This document shows positions 16,624 to 27,292 of a DNA stretch of 64,000 nucleotides, in pieces (the stretch's first letter is position 1; every line of letters begins with the position of its first letter). The position numbers and the translations under genes are program-made. The stretch is from the NCBI GenBank assembly GCA_036504215.1, contig DASXVO010000090.1:1-64000 (forward strand). Reading direction: 5' to 3'. The notes below the pieces were generated by a model. That model was not told where the DNA came from. It made no database searches and saw nothing but the letters and a program-made list of their open reading frames with translations. The stretch comes from Vicinamibacterales bacterium (GTDB lineage Bacteria > Acidobacteriota > Vicinamibacteria > Vicinamibacterales > Fen-181).

Positions 16624-17964
16624 CTAGGCGAGGTGTCTTCGCACCTCGGCCGCAATCACCTCGGCCCATCCGTGAATCTGTTCCTGATCCTGTCCTTCGA
16701 GCATGATCCGCAGCAGCGGCTCGGTCCCCGAGTAGCGGATGAGCAGTCGGCCGGCGTGTCCCAGCCGCCGTTCGACATCGGCGATGACCGCCGCGATCTG
16801 CGGAATCTCGCTCAGGTCCCGCCTGGTCTTCACGCGCACGTTGACCAGAATCTGCGGGTACGCCACCAACTCCGCCGCGAGGTCGGCCAGTTCGCGCCCC
16901 GTCGCCGCCATGACCTGCAGCACACTCAGCGCCGTCACGAGCCCATCGCCGGTGAAGAGGAACGACGAGAAGATGATGTGGCCCGACTGCTCGCCACCGA
17001 GCGACAGATCCCGGTTGATCAACTCCTCCATCACGTACTTGTCGCCGACCGGGCAGCGCACGAGTTCGATGCCCGACGCGCGGAGCGCCATCTCGAGGCC
17101 GATGTTGCTCATGACGGTGGCGACGATCGCCTGATTCCTCAGACGTCCGGTCGCCTGCAGATGGCGCGCGGTCATCAGCATGACGGCGTCGCCGTCCACC
17201 ACGCGCCCACGGTGATCGGTGAAGATCGCCCGGTCGCCGTCCCCGTCGAACGCGACGCCGAGGCGGCACCGGTGCTCGACGACGGCGTGCGCCAGCGGGT
17301 CGGGGTGCGTCGATCCGCAGCCGAGGTTGATGTTGCGGCCGTCAGGTTCGCAACCGATCGTCACCACGTCGAATCCCAGGTCTCGGAGCAACCGTGGGGC
17401 GAGCGCGCTCGTGGCACCATTCCCGCAATCCACCGCGATCCGGGTGCCGGCCAGCGCTGCCGCGTCCGGAACCGCCTGTCGCGCGTGCGCCAGATAGGGG
17501 CCCGAGAAGTCCTCGTCGGGCAAGGCTCCCGCATCGCCTTCTGGCACCTCCCACGACGTGTCGGCGACGACCTCTTCGATTTCGCGCTCGAGGCGCTCGG
17601 TGAACTTCTCGCCTGCACCGGAGAAGACCTTGATGCCGTTGTCCTCGAACGGATTGTGCGATGCCGAGATGACCACACCCGCATCGAAGCTGCTTTCGCG
17701 CGTCAGGTAGGCAATGGCGGGCGTGGAGATGACCCCCGCGCTGACGACCGTCCCCCCGGCGGTCCGAGCGCCGTATGCCAGTTCGCGGGCAATCCAGCCG
17801 CCCGACTCGCGTGTATCGCGACCGATGAGGAGACGGTGTTCGACTGAGGCCCGTGGCAGCGCGCGGACGAGAGCGGCCCCGAGACGTCGAATCGTACGTG
17901 GCTCGAGTGGTGGCGTGCCGGCCCGTCCGCGCACGCCGTCTGTTCCGAATAGCCGTTCTGTCAT
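16624..17964 (-). CDS. glmM: Phosphoglucosamine mutase
   Basis: Interconverts glucosamine 6- and 1-phosphate for UDP-GlcNAc and the cell wall. The phosphoserine motif [12 protein letters not shown] holds the catalytic Ser (S102), the metal loop is DGDGDR, and the sugar-binding loop [10 protein letters not shown] and the C-terminal phosphate loop [12 protein letters not shown] are intact. The length of 446 residues is standard. It follows cdaR by 62 bp. The cdaA-cdaR-glmM order is a widely conserved operon in which CdaR and GlmM modulate the diadenylate cyclase. Confidence 0.97.
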   Translation of the reverse strand: MTERLFGTDGVRGRAGTPPLEPRTIRRLGAALVRALPRASVEHRLLIGRDTRESGGWIARELAYGARTAGGTVVSAGVISTPAIAYLTRESSFDAGVVISASHNPFEDNGIKVFSGAGEKFTERLEREIEEVVADTSWEVPEGDAGALPDEDFSGPYLAHARQAVPDAAALAGTRIAVDCGNGATSALAPRLLRDLGFDVVTIGCEPDGRNINLGCGSTHPDPLAHAVVEHRCRLGVAFDGDGDRAIFTDHRGRVVDGDAVMLMTARHLQATGRLRNQAIVATVMSNIGLEMALRASGIELVRCPVGDKYVMEELINRDLSLGGEQSGHIIFSSFLFTGDGLVTALSVLQVMAATGRELADLAAELVAYPQILVNVRVKTRRDLSEIPQIAAVIADVERRLGHAGRLLIRYSGTEPLLRIMLEGQDQEQIHGWAEVIAAEVRRHLA

Positions 17965-18026
17965 GTCTGTCAGAGCCAGAACCAGGAGTCGTCCGTCATG
18001 GAGCGCGGTGCCGTCGGAGGGACGCG

Positions 18027-18938
18027 CTACTTGATCCTCACGCGCACGGTGGCAGGTTCGACGCGCAGCACCAGGAAGCCCTGGCGCGGCTCAACCCGAA
18101 CCGGAAGATTGTACCGACCCGGTCCGAGACCGGCAAGATCGACAAAGGCCAGGAGTGAATCGGCCTGCAGGCTTTCGAGCACGTCCTTCGGTCCCTGCGT
18201 CGTCACCGTGAGCGTCGCCGGGAAGACCTGTCCGGACAACCCCAGGCCGACACCTCGCAGGTGCACCGGCACTTGCGCCAGCGTGCGGTCAATCGGCGCC
18301 GGGTAGACGTCAATCGTGACCACGGCGTTCGCAGCCGACTTGAGCCGCAGGCCGGCATCGGCAATACCAACCGTCACCGTCTCGCGGACACGCCGTTTGG
18401 CCCCGGAGATCGAGATCGGCTCGGTCATGGCCTCTTTGAGCCGGCCGAGCGCGCTCTCCGGCCCGACGACATCCACGCCGATCGGATCGGATGTCGCTGG
18501 GCCCGCCACGTAGCCGGGCGCCGGTTCGCCCTCGACCACCGGCACCACCGGCACGCGGCGCGTGCCCGATCGTTCGAACAGCAGCGACACGGTGCTCGGC
18601 GTGACCTGGGCCACCTCGACACCGAACGGCGCGCGCACATGGCTCGTCGTGAGGTGAAACAGCCGTCGGCCCGCCCGAGCCGATGACAAGTCCACCATCC
18701 CCACCACGTCGCCGGTCCCCAATGTGCTCAGCGTACCAGACGCCCCCCTGATGCGGACTTCGACCGTCGCCGGAGGGTTCTCGATCAGCTCGAGCTGCTC
18801 CGGCATGTTCTGCAATTCGAGCGGCACGCGGAGACTGCGCTCCACGGTCCGCTCGCCGGCGACGGTGAACCACAGCGCCACCGCGATCGCGATGGCGAGG
18901 AACTTCAGCCCGAGATGGCGGAAAGGATGGTAGACCAT
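18027..18938 (-). CDS. cdaR: YbbR-domain protein CdaR
   Basis: A 303-residue membrane-anchored regulator of the CdaA c-di-AMP cyclase. There is one N-terminal membrane helix (FLAIAIAVALWFTVAGE), then YbbR repeats recognisable by VEVRIRGASGTLSTL, VPVVPVVEGEPAPGYVAG and GPESALGRLKEAMTEPISI. The start ATG at 18938 overlaps the cdaA stop as ATGA, implying coupled translation. Three to four YbbR units is usual. Confidence 0.9.
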   Translation of the reverse strand: MVYHPFRHLGLKFLAIAIAVALWFTVAGERTVERSLRVPLELQNMPEQLELIENPPATVEVRIRGASGTLSTLGTGDVVGMVDLSSARAGRRLFHLTTSHVRAPFGVEVAQVTPSTVSLLFERSGTRRVPVVPVVEGEPAPGYVAGPATSDPIGVDVVGPESALGRLKEAMTEPISISGAKRRVRETVTVGIADAGLRLKSAANAVVTIDVYPAPIDRTLAQVPVHLRGVGLGLSGQVFPATLTVTTQGPKDVLESLQADSLLAFVDLAGLGPGRYNLPVRVEPRQGFLVLRVEPATVRVRIK

Positions 18939-19756
18939 CAGTCGTACTGGGGACGCGGCTCACTCTCGCGTGTGGCGCGTCGGCGGCTGGTGAGCAACTC
19001 CCGCAGTCGTCCGCGCAAGTCATCCGCAGTCAGACCGCTCTCGATCCCTCCCTCGAGCGCGATGGAGATCCGACCCGTCTCCTCCGACACGATGATCGCG
19101 ACGGCGTCGGTTTCCTCCGTCAGGCCGATTGCGGCTCGATGCCGGGTGCCAAAATCCTTGCTCACGCGAGGGTTGACCGTCAGCGGCAGGAAGCAGGCCG
19201 CGGCGGCCACGCGGTCGCCCTGGATGATCACGGCACCATCGTGCAGCGGCGTCCCGGGGCGGAAGATGGTGACGAGCAAATCGTAGGTCACCGTGGCGTC
19301 GAGCGGGATGCCGCCCTCGATGTAGTTGCGGAGGCCGATATCGCGCTCTACGGCGATGATGCCACCGATCCGCTGGCTCGCCAGCATGCCGGCGGCTACG
19401 GCCATTTCCTCGATGATCTCGTCGGCGCCCTCCGGCCTGGTGAAGTACCTGCCGAATGGCGTCCGTCCGAAGTGCGCGAGCGCGCGGCGGATGTCGGCCT
19501 GAAAGAGCACGATGAGTGCGAAGACCACGTAGCCGACCACGTTGCGGATCAGCCAGTTGACGGTCTCGAGGTGGATCCATCGCGACGCGTAGAAGACGAT
19601 GACCAGGAGTCCGGCACCGACGCCCATCTGCACCGCGCGGGTCCCGCGAACCAGCTTCAGCAATTCGTAGATCACCACCGCCACGATGAGGACATCGAGA
19701 AGGTCCCACCATCCGAAGTGGCGCAGCACGGCGAACAGCGGTTCGGTGAAGGTCAC
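18938..19756 (-). CDS. cdaA: Diadenylate cyclase (c-di-AMP synthase) CdaA
   Basis: Makes c-di-AMP from ATP at the membrane. Three N-terminal hydrophobic helices (about 18-95) precede the DAC domain, with the catalytic motifs DGA at 173-175 (LHDGAVII) and RHR at 205-207 (GTRHRAAIGLTEETDA). The start is GTG 19756 (protein VTFTEPLFAVLRHFGWWD), giving 272 residues, the normal CdaA size. No ribosome site is obvious, and upstream in-frame sequence is not CdaA-like. It is in an operon with folP upstream (28 bp) and cdaR downstream (overlap). Confidence 0.94.
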   Translation of the reverse strand: MTFTEPLFAVLRHFGWWDLLDVLIVAVVIYELLKLVRGTRAVQMGVGAGLLVIVFYASRWIHLETVNWLIRNVVGYVVFALIVLFQADIRRALAHFGRTPFGRYFTRPEGADEIIEEMAVAAGMLASQRIGGIIAVERDIGLRNYIEGGIPLDATVTYDLLVTIFRPGTPLHDGAVIIQGDRVAAAACFLPLTVNPRVSKDFGTRHRAAIGLTEETDAVAIIVSEETGRISIALEGGIESGLTADDLRGRLRELLTSRRRATRESEPRPQYD

Positions 19757-19784
19757 ATGTGCACAGCAGAGAGCGCAGAGATCA

Positions 19785-20657
19785 TCACGGCCGTGGACGG
19801 CTGTGCCGTCTGATCTCGTCGGCGACCCGCGCGATCTGGACCATGGCCTCGACAGCGTGAACGCGGACGATGTGCGCGCCCGCGAGGATCGCGGCGCACA
19901 CCGTCGCCGCCGTCCCCCAGTCACGCGCGGCCGGCGGCACGTTGCCGAGCACGTCGCGGAGAAACGACTTCCGCGAGGTCCCGACGAGGAGCGGCCGGTC
20001 GAGCGACGCCAGTTCCGGCAGGCGCGCGAGCGCTTCGTACGAGTGACTGGCGCGCTTGGCGAATCCGATGCCGGGGTCGAGCACGACGGCTTCGCGCGGC
20101 ACACCGGCACGCGCTGCCATCGTCATGCTCTCCTGCAGTTCGCGCGCAATGTCTCCCGCCACGTCCTCGTACGCGGCCTCGCGATACATGTCGCGCGAGG
20201 TGCCCCTCATGTGCATGAGGACCAACCCGGCGCCAGCGGCCGCCACGACCTGCCCGAGGCCAGAATCATACCTTAGGCCGCTGATATCGTTCACCATCGA
20301 CGCGCCTTCGTCCAGCGCGGCGCGCGCCACGTCGGCTTTCGTCGTATCGACCGAGATCGGCACCCGGACACGGCCGGCCATCGCCCGCAGGGCGGGAACC
20401 AGGCGCGCCCGCTCCTCGTCCGCCGACACCGCCGGCGCACCTGGACGCGTGGACTCGGCACCCAGATCGAGGAGATCCGCGCCAGCGGCCTCGGCAGCCA
20501 GCGCCAAATCCAGCGCGCGCGCGGGGTCCGTCGACGGAGCGACCTCTGCGAACGAGTCGGGGGTCACGTTGATGATGGCCATGACGAGCGTACGCTCGCC
20601 AAGTTCCAGGCGGCGGCCGCCGGCGAGAGGGACGGTGTAGAGTCGGCGGGGAAACAC
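19785..20657 (-). CDS. folP: Dihydropteroate synthase
   Basis: Joins pABA to dihydropterin pyrophosphate in folate synthesis and is the sulfonamide target. Motifs: VMAIINVTPDSFAEV, DLLDLGAESTRPGAPAVS, VPISVDTTKADVA, VNDISG, VLDPGIGFAKR and LVGTSRKSFLRDVLG. I start it at GTG 20657 (VFPRRLYTVPLAGGRR), 10 bp from the ftsH stop, giving 290 residues. Upstream in-frame residues overlap ftsH and look non-coding. Confidence 0.94.
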   Translation of the reverse strand: MFPRRLYTVPLAGGRRLELGERTLVMAIINVTPDSFAEVAPSTDPARALDLALAAEAAGADLLDLGAESTRPGAPAVSADEERARLVPALRAMAGRVRVPISVDTTKADVARAALDEGASMVNDISGLRYDSGLGQVVAAAGAGLVLMHMRGTSRDMYREAAYEDVAGDIARELQESMTMAARAGVPREAVVLDPGIGFAKRASHSYEALARLPELASLDRPLLVGTSRKSFLRDVLGNVPPAARDWGTAATVCAAILAGAHIVRVHAVEAMVQIARVADEIRRHSRPRP

Positions 20658-20667
20658 GCCAGCGAAT

Positions 20668-22586
<1,919 letters not shown>

Positions 22587-22590
<4 letters not shown>

Positions 22591-24035
22591 ACGCGTTCTC
22601 CCCTCAGCTTCAAGATTACCACGGCACGCGTGCCCTCGCTCACCCGGAAATCCTCTGAAATCGCATGTCCAGCCACCCAGACAATCCGGTCGCGGCCATC
22701 GACGACGAGTGGAATCCGGTCTCGCTCTGGGCGCGGCACCTTGCGGTCGACGAACAGGTCCTGGAGCTTCTTTCGGCCTCCGAGCCCAAGCGGCCTGAAG
22801 GCATCGCCCGGCCTGCGGAACCGCACCGCCAGATCGGAGACCCTGCTAGCGTCTACGAGAGCCGTGAACGGGTCGTTCACTTCGGCCTTCGCCGACCCGC
22901 CCGCCCAAGGGCGAACATCAGACGAAACGACGAGCGACCCGATCAGAACCTCTCCAGGAGTAGACAACGACGCGCGCAAAGAGTTCACGGCAGAGCTTAA
23001 TCGTCGGCTCTGGCCAGGTGCCAGCGCCACCCGCCCAACCGAACGCCTCAGCCGCACGCACCGCTCATGCCGTTCGACCTGCTGGCCGGGGAAACTCGCC
23101 GCCCGGCCGGCGTGACCGGACGCCAGTGCCAGCAACCGGTCCGCGTGATCGAATCCCAGAGAGCGCCCGCCCGACATCCGGCTGAGCGCGGCCAAGGCCA
23201 CCCGCCGCGCAATCGCCACCGGAAGCTGGAGGAGGCCCTGCACGTCCAGACACAACTCGTCATCGGTCCGGGGACCCGCCGCCACCTGCCCACTCGTCAA
23301 GGCCTCGAGCGCCTCCGTAGCGACCTGGTCGAGATAGTCGGCATCGGCGGCGGCGATCTGGGCCGCCCTGGCGAGGGTCGCGGGAGCATGAGGCGCCACC
23401 CGCCTGAGAACCGGCAGCACCTCATGCCGAATGCGGTTGCGGGCGAAGCGAAGGTCGCGGTTCGATTCGTCCTCGCGGAACGGCCGGTCCCTCGCGTGAA
23501 GCCAGGCCACGAGTTCCTCGTGTGAACACTCCAGCAGCGGACGCACGAGGCGGCCCCGTCCGAAGCACATACCGCCCTCACCACGCGGCCCGGAGCCACG
23601 GAGCAGGTTCAACAGCACCGTCTCGGCCTGGTCGTCGCGCGTGTGCCCGAGCGCGACGTGCGTTGCCTCGGCTCGAGTGGCGGCCTCCGCGAAAAATGCG
23701 TGGCGCAACTGCCGGCCGGCATCCTCAATCGACGTCCCGAGGCGGCGCGCCGCGGCTGCCACGTCGTCGCGGCCACACTCGAACGCGACCGACAGCTCGG
23801 CCGCAAGATCCTTGCAGAACGCTTCGTCGGCGTCCGATGCCGCTCCGCGCAGGCCGTGGTTGAAGTGCACGAGACCGACCACCTCGAACCCGAAGGCCGG
23901 CGCGAGCTCCGACAGCAGATGAACCAACGCGGTGGAATCTGCTCCGCCCGATGCAGCGACGAGGGCGCGCGATCCGGGCGGGAGCAAGTCGTGTAAGTGA
24001 ATCGAACGGTAGACTCGCTCCGTCAGGACGGACAT
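22587..24035 (-). CDS. tilS: tRNA(Ile)-lysidine synthase
   Basis: Modifies C34 of tRNA-Ile(CAU) to lysidine. The PP-loop SGGADS is at residues 29-34, with [35 protein letters not shown] and [13 protein letters not shown] as further family segments, and a C-terminal substrate domain around [23 protein letters not shown]. Start ATG 24035 gives 482 residues; longer in-frame starts reach toward the tRNA and are arginine-rich. It is directly downstream of a CAU-anticodon tRNA gene and translationally overlaps ftsH, as in the classic tilS-ftsH pair. Confidence 0.94.
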
Positions 24036-24149
24036 CGTGAGCGAGCGAACTTGCGGCTCACCTGCTCGCGACGGCAGGCGCCGGCGCGTCGTGCCGCCTC
24101 GGGCGCCTCGCCGCGACTCCATGGGGTGGACCACTCAGGCGAGAGAAAC

Positions 24150-24226
24150 TGGTGCCGGTGCAGGGACTTGAACCCCGGACTCCGCGGATATGAGCCGCGT
24201 GCTCTAACCAACTGAGCTACACCGGC
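24150..24226 (-). tRNA. tRNA with CAU anticodon (tRNA-Met elongator, or tRNA-Ile2)
   Basis: On the minus strand a full cloverleaf is visible: acceptor GCCGGTG/CACCGGC, D-arm GCTC/GAGC, anticodon stem CGCGG/CCGCG with loop CTCATAT (anticodon CAT), T-arm CGGGG/CCCTG with TTCAAGT, discriminator A, and an encoded CCA (24150-24152). The 1-72 G-C pair and the lack of three G-C pairs next to the anticodon loop exclude initiator tRNA. Elongator Met is the simplest reading. A CAU tRNA-Ile, which would be a TilS substrate, cannot be ruled out by eye. It begins 16 bp downstream of the stop of the gene at 24243. Confidence 0.95.
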
Positions 24227-24242
24227 GTAAGTAGCCAGTTTA

Positions 24243-25196
24243 TCACGGCTTTTCGCTTCCCTCAACCAACGCAGCCGCGAGGAGCGGGATCAGCAACTCG
24301 TGGTGCCCAAGCAGGTAGTAGCCACGTCCGACACCGAGCGTGGGTCGCGTGACGACGTTGACCTGGGGGCGGTAGAGGCGGGCGAAATCGAACACCACCG
24401 TCGTGAGGCCCGCGAGCGACGCCCCTCGATTCCGTGCGAGCGACACGGCCTTGAGGAAGACCTCGGGCAGCACCACGGCGGACCCGCAGTTGAGATACGC
24501 TCCGCCTTCGAGCCGGGCCACGCTCGACGTGAAGTACCTGAAGTCGCGGAGGCTGCCTTCCCCGATGGCGGCACCGGACGCCGCGGGATGCATGTGGATG
24601 ATGTCGGTGCCGATCGCCACGTGAACGGTCAGTGGAATGCCGAGCCGATGCGCCGCGGCGGCCAGGCTGGCGCGTTCGTGCTGCGGATGGCGATCGCAGA
24701 GGAACTTGCCGACCGCCTGTCCCAGGCCGAGGCCGCCGGCCACGCCCGCGTTGATGGCGCCATTGAGGAGGCGGCCCGTCTCGTCGGCCATGCCGAACTC
24801 TCCCTCACCAAGCGCCACCTCGACGTCCTCAGATGTCGCACCCGACAGCGCGATCTCGAAGTCGTGGATGAGGCCGGCACCATTGGTGGCCAGCGCCGAC
24901 ACGAAGCCGCGCTCCATGAGGTCGATGAGCACCGGGGACAAGCCGGTCTTGATGACATGCGCACCCAGACCCCAGATGACACCCCTGCCCGACGACCGTG
25001 CGGCGAGGAGCGCATCCACCACGGCGCGGAAGTCCGCGGCAGCGAGGATTGATGGCAGCGAGTCGAGGAAACTGGCGACGCCGGAACCCTTCCGATACGG
25101 CGACGCAAAATCCTCGACGCGCGTCTTGCTCTTGCGGCTCCTCAGGGGATAGGTCCGGATCGCGGACAGGTCGAATTCCTCGTACGGAAACGCCAT
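24243..25196 (-). CDS. Conserved protein resembling the deoxyhypusine synthase fold family (tentative)
   Basis: A 317-residue cytoplasmic protein. Conserved-looking segments are GVIWGLGAHVIKTGLSPVLI, then LMERGFVSALATNGAGLIHD, DVEVALGEGEFGMADETG, IPLTVHVAIGTDIIHMHP and LNCGSAVVLPEVFLKA. The alternating strand/glycine pattern and the N-G-A-G and G-x-D-I-I-H-x-H-P motifs recall NAD-binding deoxyhypusine-synthase-like proteins of bacteria, which lack an eIF5A partner. I could not locate the catalytic Lys region of true deoxyhypusine synthase, so the activity is unassigned. It starts at ATG 25196; upstream lies a 194-bp gap before queA in which I see nothing clear. Confidence 0.6.
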   Translation of the reverse strand: MAFPYEEFDLSAIRTYPLRSRKSKTRVEDFASPYRKGSGVASFLDSLPSILAAADFRAVVDALLAARSSGRGVIWGLGAHVIKTGLSPVLIDLMERGFVSALATNGAGLIHDFEIALSGATSEDVEVALGEGEFGMADETGRLLNGAINAGVAGGLGLGQAVGKFLCDRHPQHERASLAAAAHRLGIPLTVHVAIGTDIIHMHPAASGAAIGEGSLRDFRYFTSSVARLEGGAYLNCGSAVVLPEVFLKAVSLARNRGASLAGLTTVVFDFARLYRPQVNVVTRPTLGVGRGYYLLGHHELLIPLLAAALVEGSEKP

Positions 25197-25390
25197 GACG
25201 GGCCTCCCGGGGGAGTGTACAGCAAGTGGGAACGGATGCGGTCAACGCAGCGCTCGCCGGGTGCGCAGCGCCAACCTTGGTCCCTGTCCGTGCGTCCTGC
25301 GCGTGCTCGGTGTGACCCGTGATCCCTCCTGCTCCCGCGTGTCATTCGACGTTCGAGCCCGCGGGGGCCGCAAAGGCCGCTGCCTGCCGA

Positions 25391-26440
25391 TCACACGATG
25401 AGCATGGCATCGCCGTAGCTGTAGAAGCGGTAGCCTCGGGCGACGGCTTCGCGGTAGGCGGCGAGCACGGCCTCGCGTCCTGCAAACGCGCAGACGAGCA
25501 TCAGCAACGAGGAACACGGCAGGTGGAAGTTCGTGAGCAGGCCGCTGACGACGCGGAACGTGAAGCCCGGGTGGATGAACAGGTCGGCCAGTGCCGCCCC
25601 CTCACCCACACGCCCGTCGCCGGCCGCAGCGGCGGCCTCGAGCGCCCGCGTCGTCGTCGTGCCCACGCCGATGATGCGGCGCCGCGTCTCGAGCGCCAGG
25701 TTGATGGTCGTCGCGGCATCGGGCGAGATGTCGAACCACTCCGGGTCGACCCGGTGGTCCTCGACCCTGTCGACGCGCACGGGCTTGAATGTGCCGTACC
25801 CGACGTGCAGCGTGACCTCGGTCCGCTCGACACCCCGCGTTCCGAACTCCTCGAGCAGCCGCGCGGTCAGATGCAACCCGGCCGTCGGCGCCGCAATGGA
25901 CCCGCGCGAACGCGCGTAGACGGTCTGGTAGCGTTCCCGATCTGCCGCCTCGTCGGGCCGGTGGATGTAGGGGGGCAGGGGTATGTGACCGATGGCATCG
26001 ACAATCACGTCGACGTTCGCGCCGCTCTCGGCCCACAGCCGCACGGTCCGTCGTCCGTGGAAATGCTGCTCGAGCACCTCGCCGCGCAGCGTCTCGCCGG
26101 CGCCGGCGAAGACGACTCGGGCCCCCGGGTGGAGCTTCTGCCCCGGGTGCATGAGCGCTTCCCACCTGTCCCCTTCAATCCGCCTCACCAGCAGACACTC
26201 CACGGCGCCGCCACTGGGATCCCGGCGCCCCAGCAAACGCGCCGGAAACACCCTGGTGTTGTTGACAACCAGCAGATCGGCGGGCCGAAGCAGGTCGGGC
26301 AGGTTTCGGACCGTCGTGTGCGCGACGATCGACCCGCTCGCGCGGTCCAGCACGAGCAGGCGCGCCGCTTCACGGTCAGCCGACGGCTGCTGGGCTATCT
26401 GGTCGGGGGGAAGGTCGAAGTCGAAGAGAGAGACGTCCAC
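25391..26440 (-). CDS. queA: S-adenosylmethionine:tRNA ribosyltransferase-isomerase
   Basis: Transfers the ribosyl part of SAM to preQ1 in tRNA to form epoxyqueuosine. Family segments: LFDFDLPPDQIAQQP at the start, LLVVNNTRVFPARLLG, GHIPLPPYIHRPDE, TVYARSRGSIAAPTAGLHLT, VTLHVGYGTFKPV and the C-terminal FRFYSYGDAMLI-like end (YRFYSYGDAMLIV). I start at GTG 26440; a TTG 21 bp further upstream is the only in-frame alternative and adds unconserved residues. Neither has a strong ribosome site. Together with queC and queE this shows the organism makes queuosine. Confidence 0.95.
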   Translation of the reverse strand: MDVSLFDFDLPPDQIAQQPSADREAARLLVLDRASGSIVAHTTVRNLPDLLRPADLLVVNNTRVFPARLLGRRDPSGGAVECLLVRRIEGDRWEALMHPGQKLHPGARVVFAGAGETLRGEVLEQHFHGRRTVRLWAESGANVDVIVDAIGHIPLPPYIHRPDEAADRERYQTVYARSRGSIAAPTAGLHLTARLLEEFGTRGVERTEVTLHVGYGTFKPVRVDRVEDHRVDPEWFDISPDAATTINLALETRRRIIGVGTTTTRALEAAAAAGDGRVGEGAALADLFIHPGFTFRVVSGLLTNFHLPCSSLLMLVCAFAGREAVLAAYREAVARGYRFYSYGDAMLIV

Positions 26441-26548
26441 GCAATGAGTGTACTGCGACAAGGGCTCGGTGCGCGGGAAGGTACTGGGTGCTATGTGCTA
26501 TGTGGTGAGTGCACGAATCATGGTCAACCCACGTGAACTCAGGGTCTG

Positions 26549-26621
26549 GACATCTTCCTGGGGTCAGAGCGTGACAAATGAAGCACGTTCTCGCGCCGCG
26601 CTACCACCCCGGGAAGATGTC
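26549..26621. repeat. Long inverted repeat (15-bp arms, REP-like) next to the GNAT stop
   Basis: GACATCTTCCTGGGG (26549-26563) and CCCCGGGAAGATGTC (26607-26621) are inverted copies with 14 of 15 matches around a 43-bp interior. The right arm touches the stop codon of the GNAT gene on the minus strand. There is no T-tract. It could terminate that transcript, or be a degraded palindromic mobile repeat. The rest of 26441-26620 shows no gene. Confidence 0.6.
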
Positions 26622-27292
26622 TAGTGAACGACCGGACGATGGACCCGGCGCAGTTCGCGCCAGTCTTCGGCGAGGATGGACCACATCAGCTGGTCGAAAT
26701 ACTGGCCCCGGCACCAGAGGCCGCGGCGGAGGACGCCCTCAGGCACGGCGCCCAGCTTGCGTACCGCACCATTCGCCCGGCCGTTCTGGACGGCCGCGCG
26801 CCCTTCGAGCCGATGCACCTGCACGTCGTCGAACAGGAAGTCGAGGAGAAGACGCGCCCCGGACACGAACAGCCCGGTGCCCCAGAACGGCGAGCCGATC
26901 GCTGCGCCCCATTCGGCCGCCCTGAAGTCGGTCTCGAGCGACCGAACTTGGAGGATGCCAATTGCCACATCGCTGCCGGCCGGCACGACGGCATAGCAGA
27001 AGCACCGCCCCGCGATGCGCTCCGCGTGGGCCCACTTGATGAACCGTTCGTACCCTGGCACGTCGATCGGTGGCGACGACACGAATCGGCGCACTTCGTC
27101 GGTGCTGAGCATCGAGAAGAGCGACGTCGCGTCGGACAGGCGCAGATCGCGAAGCGTGACAACGTCGTTGGACAGGACCGGAAGCCCCGCGCGCCAGCCC
27201 GGCGCCGTGGCGACCATCGACTTGGTCGTCTTCGTCGCAACCGTTGCCACCTGAGGTTCGGACTCCGCCTGTTGCGGCATCTGTTCCATCAT
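26621..27292 (-). CDS. GNAT-family N-acetyltransferase (RimJ/RimL-like)
   Basis: A 223-residue acetyltransferase. After an unusual 30-residue polar leader, the GNAT fold begins at LPVLSNDVVTLRDLRLSDATSLF. The acetyl-CoA region includes VAIGILQVRSLE, WGAAIGSPFWGTGLFVSGARLLLDFLF and VHRLEGRAAVQNGRANGAVRKLGAVPEGVLRRG, matching the RimJ/L branch that acetylates protein N-termini or small amines. Its ATG (27292) overlaps the subtilase TGA as ATGA, so the two are translationally coupled. That pairing is unusual. Confidence 0.85.
   Translation of the reverse strand: MMEQMPQQAESEPQVATVATKTTKSMVATAPGWRAGLPVLSNDVVTLRDLRLSDATSLFSMLSTDEVRRFVSSPPIDVPGYERFIKWAHAERIAGRCFCYAVVPAGSDVAIGILQVRSLETDFRAAEWGAAIGSPFWGTGLFVSGARLLLDFLFDDVQVHRLEGRAAVQNGRANGAVRKLGAVPEGVLRRGLWCRGQYFDQLMWSILAEDWRELRRVHRPVVH

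Noticed and set aside
24036-24134. Longer tilS start at 24134
   Set aside because: The added residues are Arg/Gly-rich without conservation; [12 protein letters not shown] at 24035 fits family length.
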